NCBI GenBank assembly: GCA_963739375.1
Contig: CAVUAF010000023.1
Coordinates: 1 to 64,000, forward strand
Source: CAVUAF01 sp963739375
GTDB lineage: Bacteria; Acidobacteriota; Terriglobia; Terriglobales; Acidobacteriaceae
Direction: 5' to 3'
DNA length: 64,000 nt
Shown in pieces: positions 21,419-29,705 of the stretch (the first letter of the stretch is position 1; every line of letters begins with the position of its first letter). The notes under the pieces were generated by a model. It did no database searches, was not told the origin of the DNA, and saw nothing but the letters and a program-made list of their open reading frames with translations. Position numbers and translations under genes: made by a program.

Positions 21419-22577
21419 CTAGTACGCTTTTTTCCAAACCATCACGTTGGGCATGTTCTTTGCCTTAACGGGGCCAAGCTCCTCAAACGACGCATCGCCG
21501 GCATAGTAGGTGTTGCGGAGGATGTTCGTTACTACCAGCGTGCTAGGCGCGGCCTTCGATTGCATTCTTGCGGCCAAGTTTATGCATGCCCCGATGGCCT
21601 CGAACGGGGGCCTCCCGTCGAGCTGCTCCGAAATGAATAGAACGCCCCCTGTAGCAGCGCCAGAATTTCATGCCGACCGGCTTGACAGCATAGTCGATCC
21701 TCTCCTGCCACTCCTTCGCGAGCGTCAATGCAAATCCGACCAGTTCCCGCACGCATGCGTCGAGGCGGGTAGCGACGGTTCCGTCCTTCGGTCCCTCTGT
21801 TAACCAAAACGCCAGAATTCCATCGCCCATATACTTTTCAACGGCCCCGCCCGACGACTCTATGATCCGTCGCGTCTCCCGATAAAAGCGACTCATGATT
21901 GAGACGATCAGCTTGTTGTCGGACGTGGCGTGCACAAATTTCGAAAAGCTGCAAAAATCGGCGCACAACACGATTACATCTTCACGCGGACCCTCACTAG
22001 AAACTGCGGTGCGTTGTGAGCTAGGCTGTTGATCCGGTGGACGGCGTTGCCTCGCTCGTACCTTTGTTCCCTTTAGGTTCGTGAGTATGGATTCCAGCGT
22101 CGCGACCTCGAAGTTAGCAGGCCGCACGTGGAAGTGGCGCATACAAAGTGTGGAGATGTGCTCGGCACCCCAGACTGTGAAGGTGATATTCCAGCCAGAG
22201 AAAAACTGCCTTGCGTCGGCGATGAAAGGCTCCACACTGTCCGGCACGGGTGCGGCGAGCGCAAGGATCAGCTCCTTTGTGTTGGGAGGGAAGCTCCTGG
22301 CGAGATCCTTGAGACGCCGGACCGTTCTTCGGATGCCATAGGCAGGATCCTCGGTGAAAGGCGATTTCGCTTCAACCAGAATCCATTCTCCCGAGTGCGT
22401 CATAATCCCAAAATCAATTGACGTTTCACGCAGCAGCCTGTCCTTCGATGATGTAACTCGGAGAGGCATCCAACGCTGCACAGCGTGAAAACGACCGCGA
22501 AATTCCCGTCTGAGCAGATGATCGAGCAGATCTTCGAACAGTTCGGCGCGTTGCAGACCGCCGCGATGGTCAATCAT
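21419..22577 (-). CDS. PD-(D/E)XK nuclease-like / class III nucleotide cyclase fusion (right arm, one inserted base)
   Basis: The better copy of the gene. The frame is open from ATG 22,577 through the nuclease-like domain (D55, E69, K71), a Gln/Pro/Arg-rich linker (about 170-197) and most of the cyclase (LCADFCSF, VEKYMGDGILAFW). One extra T at about 21,663 turns KFGAATGGVLF into KFWRCYRGRS; removing it restores the GACINLAARMQ box and the true end NVMVWKKAY at 21,419. No membrane segment is visible, so it is soluble. It is divergent from lepA across a 690-base repeat-filled gap. No adjacent Pycsar-type effector (TIR or TM) gene is present, so if this is a defence protein the fused nuclease-like domain is the probable effector (inference). 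Confidence 0.8.
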
Positions 22578-23267
22578 TCAGTAGCAATCCTAGAATGTCG
22601 ATCGGGTTGGCTTCCGACCCGATTGTAACCGCAGTGATGGTGCCGTCCCTACGGGACTCGGACCTACTTGAACCAACCCTTTCCCGGCGTTAAAACGCCG
22701 GGCTTTTCTATACCGCGCCTACGGCGTGGTTTGTGTCGCCCGCTAAAGCGGGCTTGGGGTCTGGTTCCACGCGCACCCACGGCTTACGCCGTGGGCTACA
22801 GATATGCCGCGCGCGGCACGCGCTGGCTCCGGGAGCGTGCGCGCCGCGTCCCCAGAGGTAGAGCATCGCTGAAGCGCGGGCGAGTCGCCCGCGTCCACCC
22901 GACTCGGTAGCGGTTGGGAGCGACATGCCGTCCCTACGGGACTCGGGCCTATTTGAATCAACCGTTTCCCGGCGTTAAAACGCCGGGCTATTCTCGGCCG
23001 CGCCTGCGGCGCTGTGGTGTCGCCGGCCCGCCTCCCAGACGAGCAAGACCGGCTCGTCTGGGGCACCCCTTCCTGGGATCATTGCGGAAGTGCGGAATTG
23101 CCGAACTCCGGAAGTGAAGACCCGGCTGCCAGCGGCGGTGGCAATTTGGCAATCGCGCACGCTGAATCGCGGGCGGGTCGCTCCCGTCCACCCGAATCAG
23201 AAGTGAGGCCCTGACCTACCCAGCCGTGCCCTTCCCCCCCTGTTAGAATCAGTAGTTACCCGCCCCG
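22578..23267. repeat. Intergenic palindrome cluster upstream of lepA (right arm)
   Basis: Inverted copy of 876-1,566: CCCGGCGTTAAAACGCCGGG at 22,683-22,702 and 22,968-22,987, each preceded by GTCCCTACGGGAC, plus the CCCACGGCTTACGCCGTGGG palindrome at about 22,776. The direct repeat pair is 22,645-22,703 and 22,930-22,988. A TTAGAAT box at about 23,242 is a possible -10 for lepA, 22-26 bases before its ATG. Confidence 0.8.
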
Positions 23268-25074
23268 ATGGACATTCAGTACATCCGCAACTTTGCCATC
23301 ATCGCCCATATCGATCATGGGAAGAGCACGCTGGCGGACCGGCTGCTGGAGCTGACGGGAGCGCTGACGGCGCGCGAGATGCAGGCGCAGGTGCTCGACG
23401 CCATGGACCTGGAGCGGGAGCGCGGCATCACCATCAAGGCGCACGCCGTGCGCATGCATTACACCGCGCGCGACGGCCAGCTGTACCAGCTCAACCTGCA
23501 TCGACACTCCCGGGCACGTGGACTTCAGCTACGAGGTGTCGCGCTCCCTGGCCTCGTGCGAGGGCGCGGTGCTGCTGGTGGACGCGTCGCAGGGAGTGGA
23601 GGCGCAGACGCTGGCCAACGCCTACCTGGCCATCAATCACGGCCTGGAAATCATCCCCGTCATCAACAAGATCGACCTGCCGGCCGCCGACGTCGAGCGC
23701 ACCAAGGAAATGATCGAGAGCGCGATCGGGCTGGATGCGTCGAACGCGCTGCTGGTCAGCGCCAAGACGGGGCAGGGCGTGCCCGAGGTGCTGGAAGCGG
23801 TGGTGCAGCGCGTCCCGCATCCCAAGGGCTCGGCGCGGCTGCCGCTGCAGGCGCTGATCTTCGATTCCTGGTTCGACACCTACCGCGGCGTGGTGGTGCT
23901 GGCGCGCGTCTTCCAGGGCACCATGCGCAAAGGGCAGAAGATCCGGCTGTGGTCGAACGGACACAGCTTCGAGGTCGAAAACCTGGGCGTGCTGACGCCC
24001 AAGCCGGTGGAGGTGGAGCAGCTCACCGCGGGCGAGGTGGGGTTCCTGTTTGCCAACATCAAGAACGTCGCCGACACCAAGATCGGCGACACCATTACCG
24101 ACGAGGCGCGGCCCGCCATCGAGCCGCTGCCCGGCTTCGAAGAGCTGAAGCCCATGGTCTTTGCCGGGCTCTACACCGTGGACGCGCACGAGCACACCCA
24201 GCTGCGCGAGGCGCTGGAGAAGCTGCGGCTGAACGACTCGTCGTTCTTCTTCGAGCCCGAGAGTTCGGTGGCGCTGGGCTTCGGCTTCCGCTGCGGCTTT
24301 CTGGGGCTGCTGCACATGGAAATCATCCAGGAGCGGCTGGAGCGCGAGTTCGGGCTGGAGCTCATCACCACCGCCCCCGGGGTGCGCTACCGGATCACCA
24401 CCACCGACCGCCAGCTGGTGGAGGTCAACAATCCCTCGAAGTGGCTGCCGCAGAGCGAGATCGGGAAGATCGAAGAGCCGGTCATCATGGCCACCATCCT
24501 GACCAACGAGGAATACGTGGGCGGGATCCTGAAGCTGGTGGAGGAAAAACGCGGGCGGCAGAAGAACTTCGAGTACGTGACCGCGGCGCGCGTCATGCTC
24601 ACCTACGAGCTGCCGCTGAACGAGATCGTGCTGGATTTCTACGACCGGCTGAAGTCGGTGTCGCGCGGCTACGCCTCGCTCGATTACCACCTCAGCGGCT
24701 GGTGGGAGTCGCCCATGGTGAAGCTCGACATCCTGGTGGCCGGGGACCCGGTGGACGCGCTTTCCACCATCGTGCACCGCGAGCACGCCTACGAACGCGG
24801 GCGGGCGCTGGCCGCCAAGATGCGCGAGCTGATTCCGCGGCAGATGTTCGAGGTGGCCATCCAGGCGGCGATCGGCGGCAAGGTGATCGCGCGCGAGACG
24901 GTGGCGGCCATGCGCAAGAACGTCCTCGCCAAGTGCTACGGCGGCGACATCACCCGCAAGCGCAAGCTGTTGGAAAAACAGAAAGAAGGCAAGCGGCGCA
25001 TGAAACGCATTGGCCGCGTCGACATTCCCCAGGAAGCCTTCCTGGCCGTGCTCAAGGTTGGGGAAGGAAGCTAA
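23268..25074 (+). CDS. lepA: Elongation factor 4 (LepA), one-base insertion at about 23,499
   Basis: A translational GTPase that back-translocates ribosomes. Residues 1-75 start MDIQYIRNFAIIAHIDHGKS (P loop). After AACCTG an extra C at about 23,499 shifts the frame: the left-arm copy and the family require NLIDTPGHVDF, which resumes in the frame of 23,518-25,074. The rest contains NKIDLP, SAKTGQG, the EF4-specific C-terminal domain and the end RKRKLLEKQKEGKRRMKRIG, as expected for a protein of about 600 residues. It is divergent from the nuclease-cyclase gene and convergent with ompH. It is almost certainly a normal gene with a sequencing error, because the downstream 500 codons are perfectly conserved. 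Confidence 0.95.
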
Positions 25075-25418
25075 CAGCTACTGGCTGCTGGCTGCTGGGG
25101 TGCACACGCGGCGGTGCAATTCGGGCGGCACACCGCCCAATACGGAACCAGGATGTGCAAAACTGGCCGCTGAGTGCGGACTGAATGGTGAATTCTGGCG
25201 GCCGCCCCGGCGCCTCCCCGTAAACAATTGATCTGGAAGTAGATTGGGAGCTGCAACCGGAGCGTGGCAATCAGTGTAAACGCTTGGGAAAGGCGCGGTT
25301 AGGCGGCATGCACGAGCGCGATCCACAGGCTTATCCACACCGAGGTGGAAAAACCCACGCAAGAACCAGGGCCGCCCCAGGGGGCGGCCCTTTGCGCTGC
25401 AAATCGTGACGCCGATTC
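25075..25418. other. Convergent lepA-ompH gap with terminator and a DnaA-box-like site
   Basis: No gene is seen. TTATCCACA, a perfect 9-base DnaA box, is at 25,331-25,339 next to a second partial GATCCACAG; a lone box is probably chance or regulatory. The terminator is described separately. Confidence 0.45.
25369..25393. terminator. Bidirectional terminator between lepA and ompH
   Basis: A perfect 10-base stem GGGCCGCCCC / GGGGCGGCCC with loop AG, followed by TTT on the plus strand. It lies between the converging lepA and ompH genes. Confidence 0.75.
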
Positions 25419-26135
25419 CTACTTGGGCGGCGCCGGAGTCGCCGGCTTCTGCGCGGCCGGAGCGACCGGTTTGGGCGCGGTAGAAGTCGTGGCGGCCGGG
25501 GTGGTGGTGCGCGCCGGCGCCGGGCGGGCCGGGGTAGCGCCGACGGTAGCGCTGGGGGCCGACGGCATCAGGGTGTTGTAGGTGCCGACGATGGCTTCGG
25601 TCATGTCGGCGGACTTGGTCGCCCACAGCACCGGGGTCTGCGGGTTGCTGACGTCGAGGATGACGGCAAAGCCGTTGTCCGAGGCGTACTTTTCAATGAC
25701 CTGCAGGAGCTTGCTGCCGAGCTTGTTGACCAGCTCGTTCTGCTCGCTCTGGAAGTCGGCCTGGGCGGACTCCATGTTGTGCTGCAGATCGCGCTGCTTC
25801 TCCTCGAGTTGCTTGGTGAGCTTGGCGCGCGTTTCCTCGTTCATCTTGTCGCCCTGGGTGCTGATCTGCTTCTTGATGTCTTCGACTTCCAGGTTTAGCT
25901 TCTGCAGCTCGGCTTGCTTGGGCTCGTACTTCTTGGCGAGGGTATCGAATTCCTTGCGGCCCTCATTGGTGCCCATGATGGCGGCCTGAACGTTCATGAT
26001 GCCGACCCGGGTCGGCATCACGGCCGGGGTTTGAGTGGCGGCGCCCGCGAACGGGGCAGCGGGGGTCTGGGCAAAGGCGGCCACGGAAAGCACGACGGCC
26101 AAGACGAGAGACAATCCAGTGAGCGTACGTCTCAT
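25419..26135 (-). CDS. skp: OmpH/Skp family periplasmic chaperone
   Basis: 238 residues from ATG 26,135: signal peptide MRRTLTGLSLVLAVVLSVAAFAQ, then an OmpH/Skp domain (about residues 45-190) opening with RVGIMNVQAAIMGTNEGRKE and a long charged coiled coil (KQAELQKLNLEVEDIKKQI). The last 50 residues are Ala/Pro/Thr-rich and disordered. Skp holds unfolded outer-membrane proteins for BamA, whose gene is immediately upstream on the same strand. I prefer 26,135 over the longer frame from 26,249 because it begins the signal peptide and because a strong promoter lies between the two (26,248-26,277). Confidence 0.9.
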   Translation of the reverse strand: MRRTLTGLSLVLAVVLSVAAFAQTPAAPFAGAATQTPAVMPTRVGIMNVQAAIMGTNEGRKEFDTLAKKYEPKQAELQKLNLEVEDIKKQISTQGDKMNEETRAKLTKQLEEKQRDLQHNMESAQADFQSEQNELVNKLGSKLLQVIEKYASDNGFAVILDVSNPQTPVLWATKSADMTEAIVGTYNTLMPSAPSATVGATPARPAPARTTTPAATTSTAPKPVAPAAQKPATPAPPK

Positions 26136-26247
26136 TGTGGTTCTGGACTCCTTAGGAGCGCTGCGGCTGAGATTTTCCTGAAAAAGCCTTCGGGGCAAGG
26201 GGCCAGCCCTTGCGGTCGAATGAATCGCTTTCAGGGGCGGATGCACC

Positions 26248-26277
26248 ATTATACGGTCGAGCAGAGTTAAGGGTCAA
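26248..26277 (-). promoter_or_regulatory. Sigma70-type promoter of ompH
   Basis: On the minus strand TTGACC (26,277-26,272), an 18-base spacer, then TATAAT (26,253-26,248), about 113 bases before the ompH ATG. It is the best consensus match seen in the window and shows that ompH can be transcribed independently of bamA. Confidence 0.75.
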
Positions 26278-26278
26278 A

Positions 26279-26318
26279 CGGATTGGGCGATTTGGCGATT
26301 GAGTGATTGGGTGAATCA
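26279..26318. repeat. Word-like tandem repeat (GATTGGGCGATTTGGCGATT type)
   Basis: Imperfect 8-10-base iterations of GATTGGG/GATTTGG/GATTGAG between bamA and ompH. The same vocabulary recurs at 46,161-46,206. Confidence 0.6.
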
Positions 26319-26423
26319 AACCCCCGCCGATCCTCCGCTGCTCCCTGAAGGAACGCGCAAAGGGCCGCCGCTTGCACCCGGCTTCCAATCACCCCAGGGC
26401 CGAATCACCCCCTCGCGCCCTGG

Positions 26424-29291
26424 CTAGAAGGTGGTGCTGACGGTGAAGCGGAAGGTTTTGCGGGGCTCCTTGAGCGAGTAGGCGGGAGCTAAGCCGGCGA
26501 GCGCCTGCACGTAGCTGAAGTCACCGGCGCCCCCCGCGGGGAACATGCTGCGGGTAATCGAGTTGGGGGTGGTAATGGTCTTGTCCAGCCGCAGGGGGTT
26601 GTAGGCCCAGTAGATGCGCAGCGGGGCGTTGATCACCGGCATCAGGACCTGCAACTCGAGCCCGGTGGACATGCGGGGGAGGAAATTAGTGCCGGGGACC
26701 AACTTCAGGTCGCTGCCGAAGGTGAGCGACTGGGTGCCGATGCAGGTGAAGGCCACGCTCAGGCCGGGGCAGCCGAAGGGAGTGGTGTTCAGGGTGGTGA
26801 GCTGGTCGGAATTGACCTTGAGCTGGGAGGAGCGGGCGATGAAGTTCAAGCCGAAATCGGCAAAGGCGGCCACCACCACCTTGTCGACGATGGGAATGCG
26901 GTATTCGACGTTGCTCACCACGCTGGAATCGCCGCCCGGGAAGACGATGCGATTGATGGGGATGGGCACGGTGTAGTTGCCGCGGCGGGGGTTGGTGGGG
27001 TCCTTGGGAATGCCGGTGCAGGCGACGCCGCTGTTGTTAACGCAGGGATCGTCGGGGTTGACCAGCACGGAGTCCACCTTGTCCACCAGGAAGGCGACCG
27101 GGGAGACGGAGCGCACGTCGAAACCGCGCAGGTCGGTGTCGCCGCCCATGTAGAGGCGCTCGCTGGGCGGGGGCACGCGGCCGCCATAGCCGGTGAGGAA
27201 CGCCGCCTGCAGGTGGTAGCCGAGGATGTTGTGCCCGTTCTCCTTGTCGGGCTTCAGGAGGCGTAAGCGGATGAACTGTTTCCAGTCCACCACCGGGCGG
27301 ATAGCGCGCACGGTGCCGCCAATGCCGGAAATGTCGGCGGAGAGGAACAGGCTGTGGCCGGCGGTGGGGTTGAAGGTGGCATTCACCGTGCTGACCGAGA
27401 ACACGGGCAGGATCTTGCTGGTCACGATGCCCTTCAGCGCATTGGGCCCGGCCACGTTGCTGAAGGCGAGCTGCTCGAAGAGCTGGGTGGAAGCGTCGCT
27501 GAAGGTCTGGATGCTGGAGCGATCCAAGGCGTAGGTGAGGCCGACGCGCTTCAGCGAGCGGTGCAGCGGGTAGCTGGCAGAGACGGTGAACCCGACGCTC
27601 GACTGGGTGTAATTCTGCAACAGTCCCAGGGTGCTCGTTGACAGGTCGAGCTTCTGCCCGGTGAGGATCTCGTACTGCTTGGCCTGGTCGAAGTTGTACT
27701 TGCGGGTGTAAACGGTGAAGCCGAGCTGCAAGGGGCGGTCGAACAGGTAAGGTTCGGTGAAGCCGAAGAGCAGGTTGCGCTGCTGGTTGCCGATGTCGGC
27801 CGAGACGGTGAGCGTCTCCCCCAGGCCGAGGAAGTTGTTGGTCTGGTAGTTCAAGCCGATGAAGGAGCCGGCCAGGCCGCTGACGCCGCCGGTGAGGCCG
27901 ATGGAGTTCTTGCCCTTTTCCTTGACCTTGAGGGTGAGGTCCACGGCGCCGGTCTGGTTGTTGGTCTTGACGTCGGAATCCTGTTCCGGCTTGAGGGGGT
28001 CGAAGTAGCCGAGCTGGTTGAGGCGCAGGAGGCTGAACTCCCAGAGGCGGCTGTTGTAGACCTGGCCTTCCTCGACGGCGAGCTCGCGGCGGATGACCTT
28101 GTCGCGGGTGGTGGTGTTGCCGGTGAACTCGATGCGGCGCACGAAGTACTGCTTGCCCTCGTCAATGTCGATGTTGAGGGTGATGAGCTTCTTGTCGTCG
28201 TCGATATCGGTCTTCGGCTCGTTGTTCATGTTGATGTAGCCGAACTCGCCGTAGGCCTTGCGCAGGCTCTCGAGCCCCTTGCGCACCAGGTCGGTGTTGA
28301 ACAGGTCGCCGTCCTTCATCACGAACATGCGGCGGAGGGCGGCGTTGTTGTTGAGCGTCTTGTTGCCGGTGAAGATGATCTTGGCGAGGTGGAAGCTGTC
28401 GCCTTCCTCGATGGGGAGGGTGATGTCCACGGCCTTGCCTTTGCCGCCAAAGGGCCAGATGTGGAAGCCGCCGCCGGTGTCGCGGACCTTGGTCTTGGGG
28501 TCCTCGACCAGGGCCTTGAAGTAGCCCTTCTGCTGGTAGGCGAAGCGGACGCGCTCGGCATCTTCGTTGAGCTTGGTGGCGTCGTAGGTGCGATGGAAGA
28601 GGCTCTCCAGGAAGATGGAGTGGGGGATGCCGACGGGCCTGGTGTTCTTCATCGCCCGCTGCAGGTAACGCTTCTTGAGGTTCTTCGTGCCCTGGAAGGT
28701 GATCTTGCCGACTTTGACCTTGGGCCCTTCCTTCACCACGAAGGTGACGGCGACGGCGGCCGGGGGGATGGGGCGGATTTCGGTGCGAATGGTGGCGAAC
28801 TGGCGGCCGTGCTCGGCCAGCAGTTCCTTGATGGTGACCTCGGCCTTCTTGACGCGCGTGGGATCGTACTGGCTCTCCGGCGACAGCCCGACCTTGCGCT
28901 CCTTGAAGCGGTCGAGCACGTCGGAATTGGTCACCGAGTTCAGGTTGACGTAACTGATATTGCGGATGGTCGGCTTTTCTTTGACGTACACGTGCAGGGT
29001 GACGCCCTTGGAGGTGTCCTCGCGCTCGAAGCGCAGGTCTTCGAAGTAGCCGGCGTTCCACAGCGAGTTGAAGTCGCGCTCCAGCGCCTGCGCGTCGTAG
29101 ACATCGCCGGGACGGGTGATGAGGCGCGCCCGCACGGTCTCCGCCGGAATGCGGCGGTTGCCGTGGATAACGATTTCCTGGACGAGTTGCTGCTGCTGCG
29201 GGCCGGCGGAGGACTTCGGAGCTGCCGCCAGGGCCGGGCGGCTGGCGCTTAAAGCAATGAAAACAAAAGCCAGGAGCAGCAGCCGCGTCAC
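26424..29291 (-). CDS. bamA: Outer-membrane protein assembly factor BamA
   Basis: The central component of the BAM complex. From GTG 29,291 (behind AAAGGGGGC) a signal peptide MTRLLLLAFVFIALSASRPALA is followed by five POTRA domains (about residues 35-420: VQEIVIHGNRRIPAETVRARL, VGKITFQGTKNLKKRYL, FHLAKIIFTGNKTLNN, FVRRIEFTGNTTTRDKVIRRE) and a 16-strand Omp85 barrel ending in FRFTVSTTF with C-terminal Phe. A frame extension to 29,375 is possible. At about 955 residues it is longer than the usual 800; a Cys-containing loop around VDSVLVNPDDPCVNNSGVAC adds length. ompH follows downstream. It supports a diderm cell envelope. Confidence 0.95.
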   Translation of the reverse strand: MTRLLLLAFVFIALSASRPALAAAPKSSAGPQQQQLVQEIVIHGNRRIPAETVRARLITRPGDVYDAQALERDFNSLWNAGYFEDLRFEREDTSKGVTLHVYVKEKPTIRNISYVNLNSVTNSDVLDRFKERKVGLSPESQYDPTRVKKAEVTIKELLAEHGRQFATIRTEIRPIPPAAVAVTFVVKEGPKVKVGKITFQGTKNLKKRYLQRAMKNTRPVGIPHSIFLESLFHRTYDATKLNEDAERVRFAYQQKGYFKALVEDPKTKVRDTGGGFHIWPFGGKGKAVDITLPIEEGDSFHLAKIIFTGNKTLNNNAALRRMFVMKDGDLFNTDLVRKGLESLRKAYGEFGYINMNNEPKTDIDDDKKLITLNIDIDEGKQYFVRRIEFTGNTTTRDKVIRRELAVEEGQVYNSRLWEFSLLRLNQLGYFDPLKPEQDSDVKTNNQTGAVDLTLKVKEKGKNSIGLTGGVSGLAGSFIGLNYQTNNFLGLGETLTVSADIGNQQRNLLFGFTEPYLFDRPLQLGFTVYTRKYNFDQAKQYEILTGQKLDLSTSTLGLLQNYTQSSVGFTVSASYPLHRSLKRVGLTYALDRSSIQTFSDASTQLFEQLAFSNVAGPNALKGIVTSKILPVFSVSTVNATFNPTAGHSLFLSADISGIGGTVRAIRPVVDWKQFIRLRLLKPDKENGHNILGYHLQAAFLTGYGGRVPPPSERLYMGGDTDLRGFDVRSVSPVAFLVDKVDSVLVNPDDPCVNNSGVACTGIPKDPTNPRRGNYTVPIPINRIVFPGGDSSVVSNVEYRIPIVDKVVVAAFADFGLNFIARSSQLKVNSDQLTTLNTTPFGCPGLSVAFTCIGTQSLTFGSDLKLVPGTNFLPRMSTGLELQVLMPVINAPLRIYWAYNPLRLDKTITTPNSITRSMFPAGGAGDFSYVQALAGLAPAYSLKEPRKTFRFTVSTTF

Positions 29292-29445
29292 CCGCCGCGC
29301 GCCCCCTTTCCGCGCGCCCGGCGCCGAGGCGGCGAGGGAACCGGGGGAGCTGTGGGGGTGGCGCTCACCGGGCACGATTTTGCCGCGGCCCCGTCTGCAA
29401 GAAGCAGGAATAAGACAACCTCAAATTGGACTGGCGGAAACGGTC

Positions 29446-29451
29446 ATTATA
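29446..29451 (-). promoter_or_regulatory. Perfect -10 box (TATAAT) upstream of bamA
   Basis: TATAAT on the minus strand about 155 bases before the bamA start; no convincing -35 (CTGGCC at 18 bases). Confidence 0.45.
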
Positions 29452-29540
29452 CGGAATCCCGCCGCTTCCGGCCAGCCGCGCGGCGCGGGTTCCGCCAACC
29501 TTTGGGGAACGAGAGGGCGGAGGGTTCTTGCGCCCCCTCA

Positions 29541-29698
29541 GCACTTAGCACTTGGCATTTGGCACTTGGCACCTAGCGCCTAGCGCGGGGGAGCCCTGCG
29601 AGCATTCAGCACTCAGCATTCAGTCGTCGAGGGACGAAGCGACGACTCTTGCCTTTGCGGCCAAGTGCTAAGTGCCAAATGCTAAGTGCTAAGTGCCC
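29541..29698. repeat. Inverted pair of GCACTTAGCACTTGGC word repeats
   Basis: 29,541-29,584 iterates GCACTTAGCACTTGGCATTT with small variations; 29,661-29,698 carries the reverse-complement vocabulary (AAGTGCTAAGTGCCAAAT). Between them is a CATTCAGCACTCAGC variant. The two halves can fold into one long imperfect hairpin in the gap between bamA and the molybdopterin enzyme gene. Confidence 0.75.
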
Positions 29699-29705
29699 CG
29701 GCCGC

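Noticed and set aside
21419..22577. Complete CBASS or Pycsar operon
   Set aside because: Only the cyclase-type gene is present; neighbours are lepA and a Zn-motif protein, with no TIR, transmembrane or phospholipase effector and no E1/E2 or HORMA genes.
25318..25345. Possible replication origin because of a perfect DnaA box (TTATCCACA)
   Set aside because: Only one good box, no AT-rich unwinding region, and no dnaA, dnaN or parAB genes nearby.
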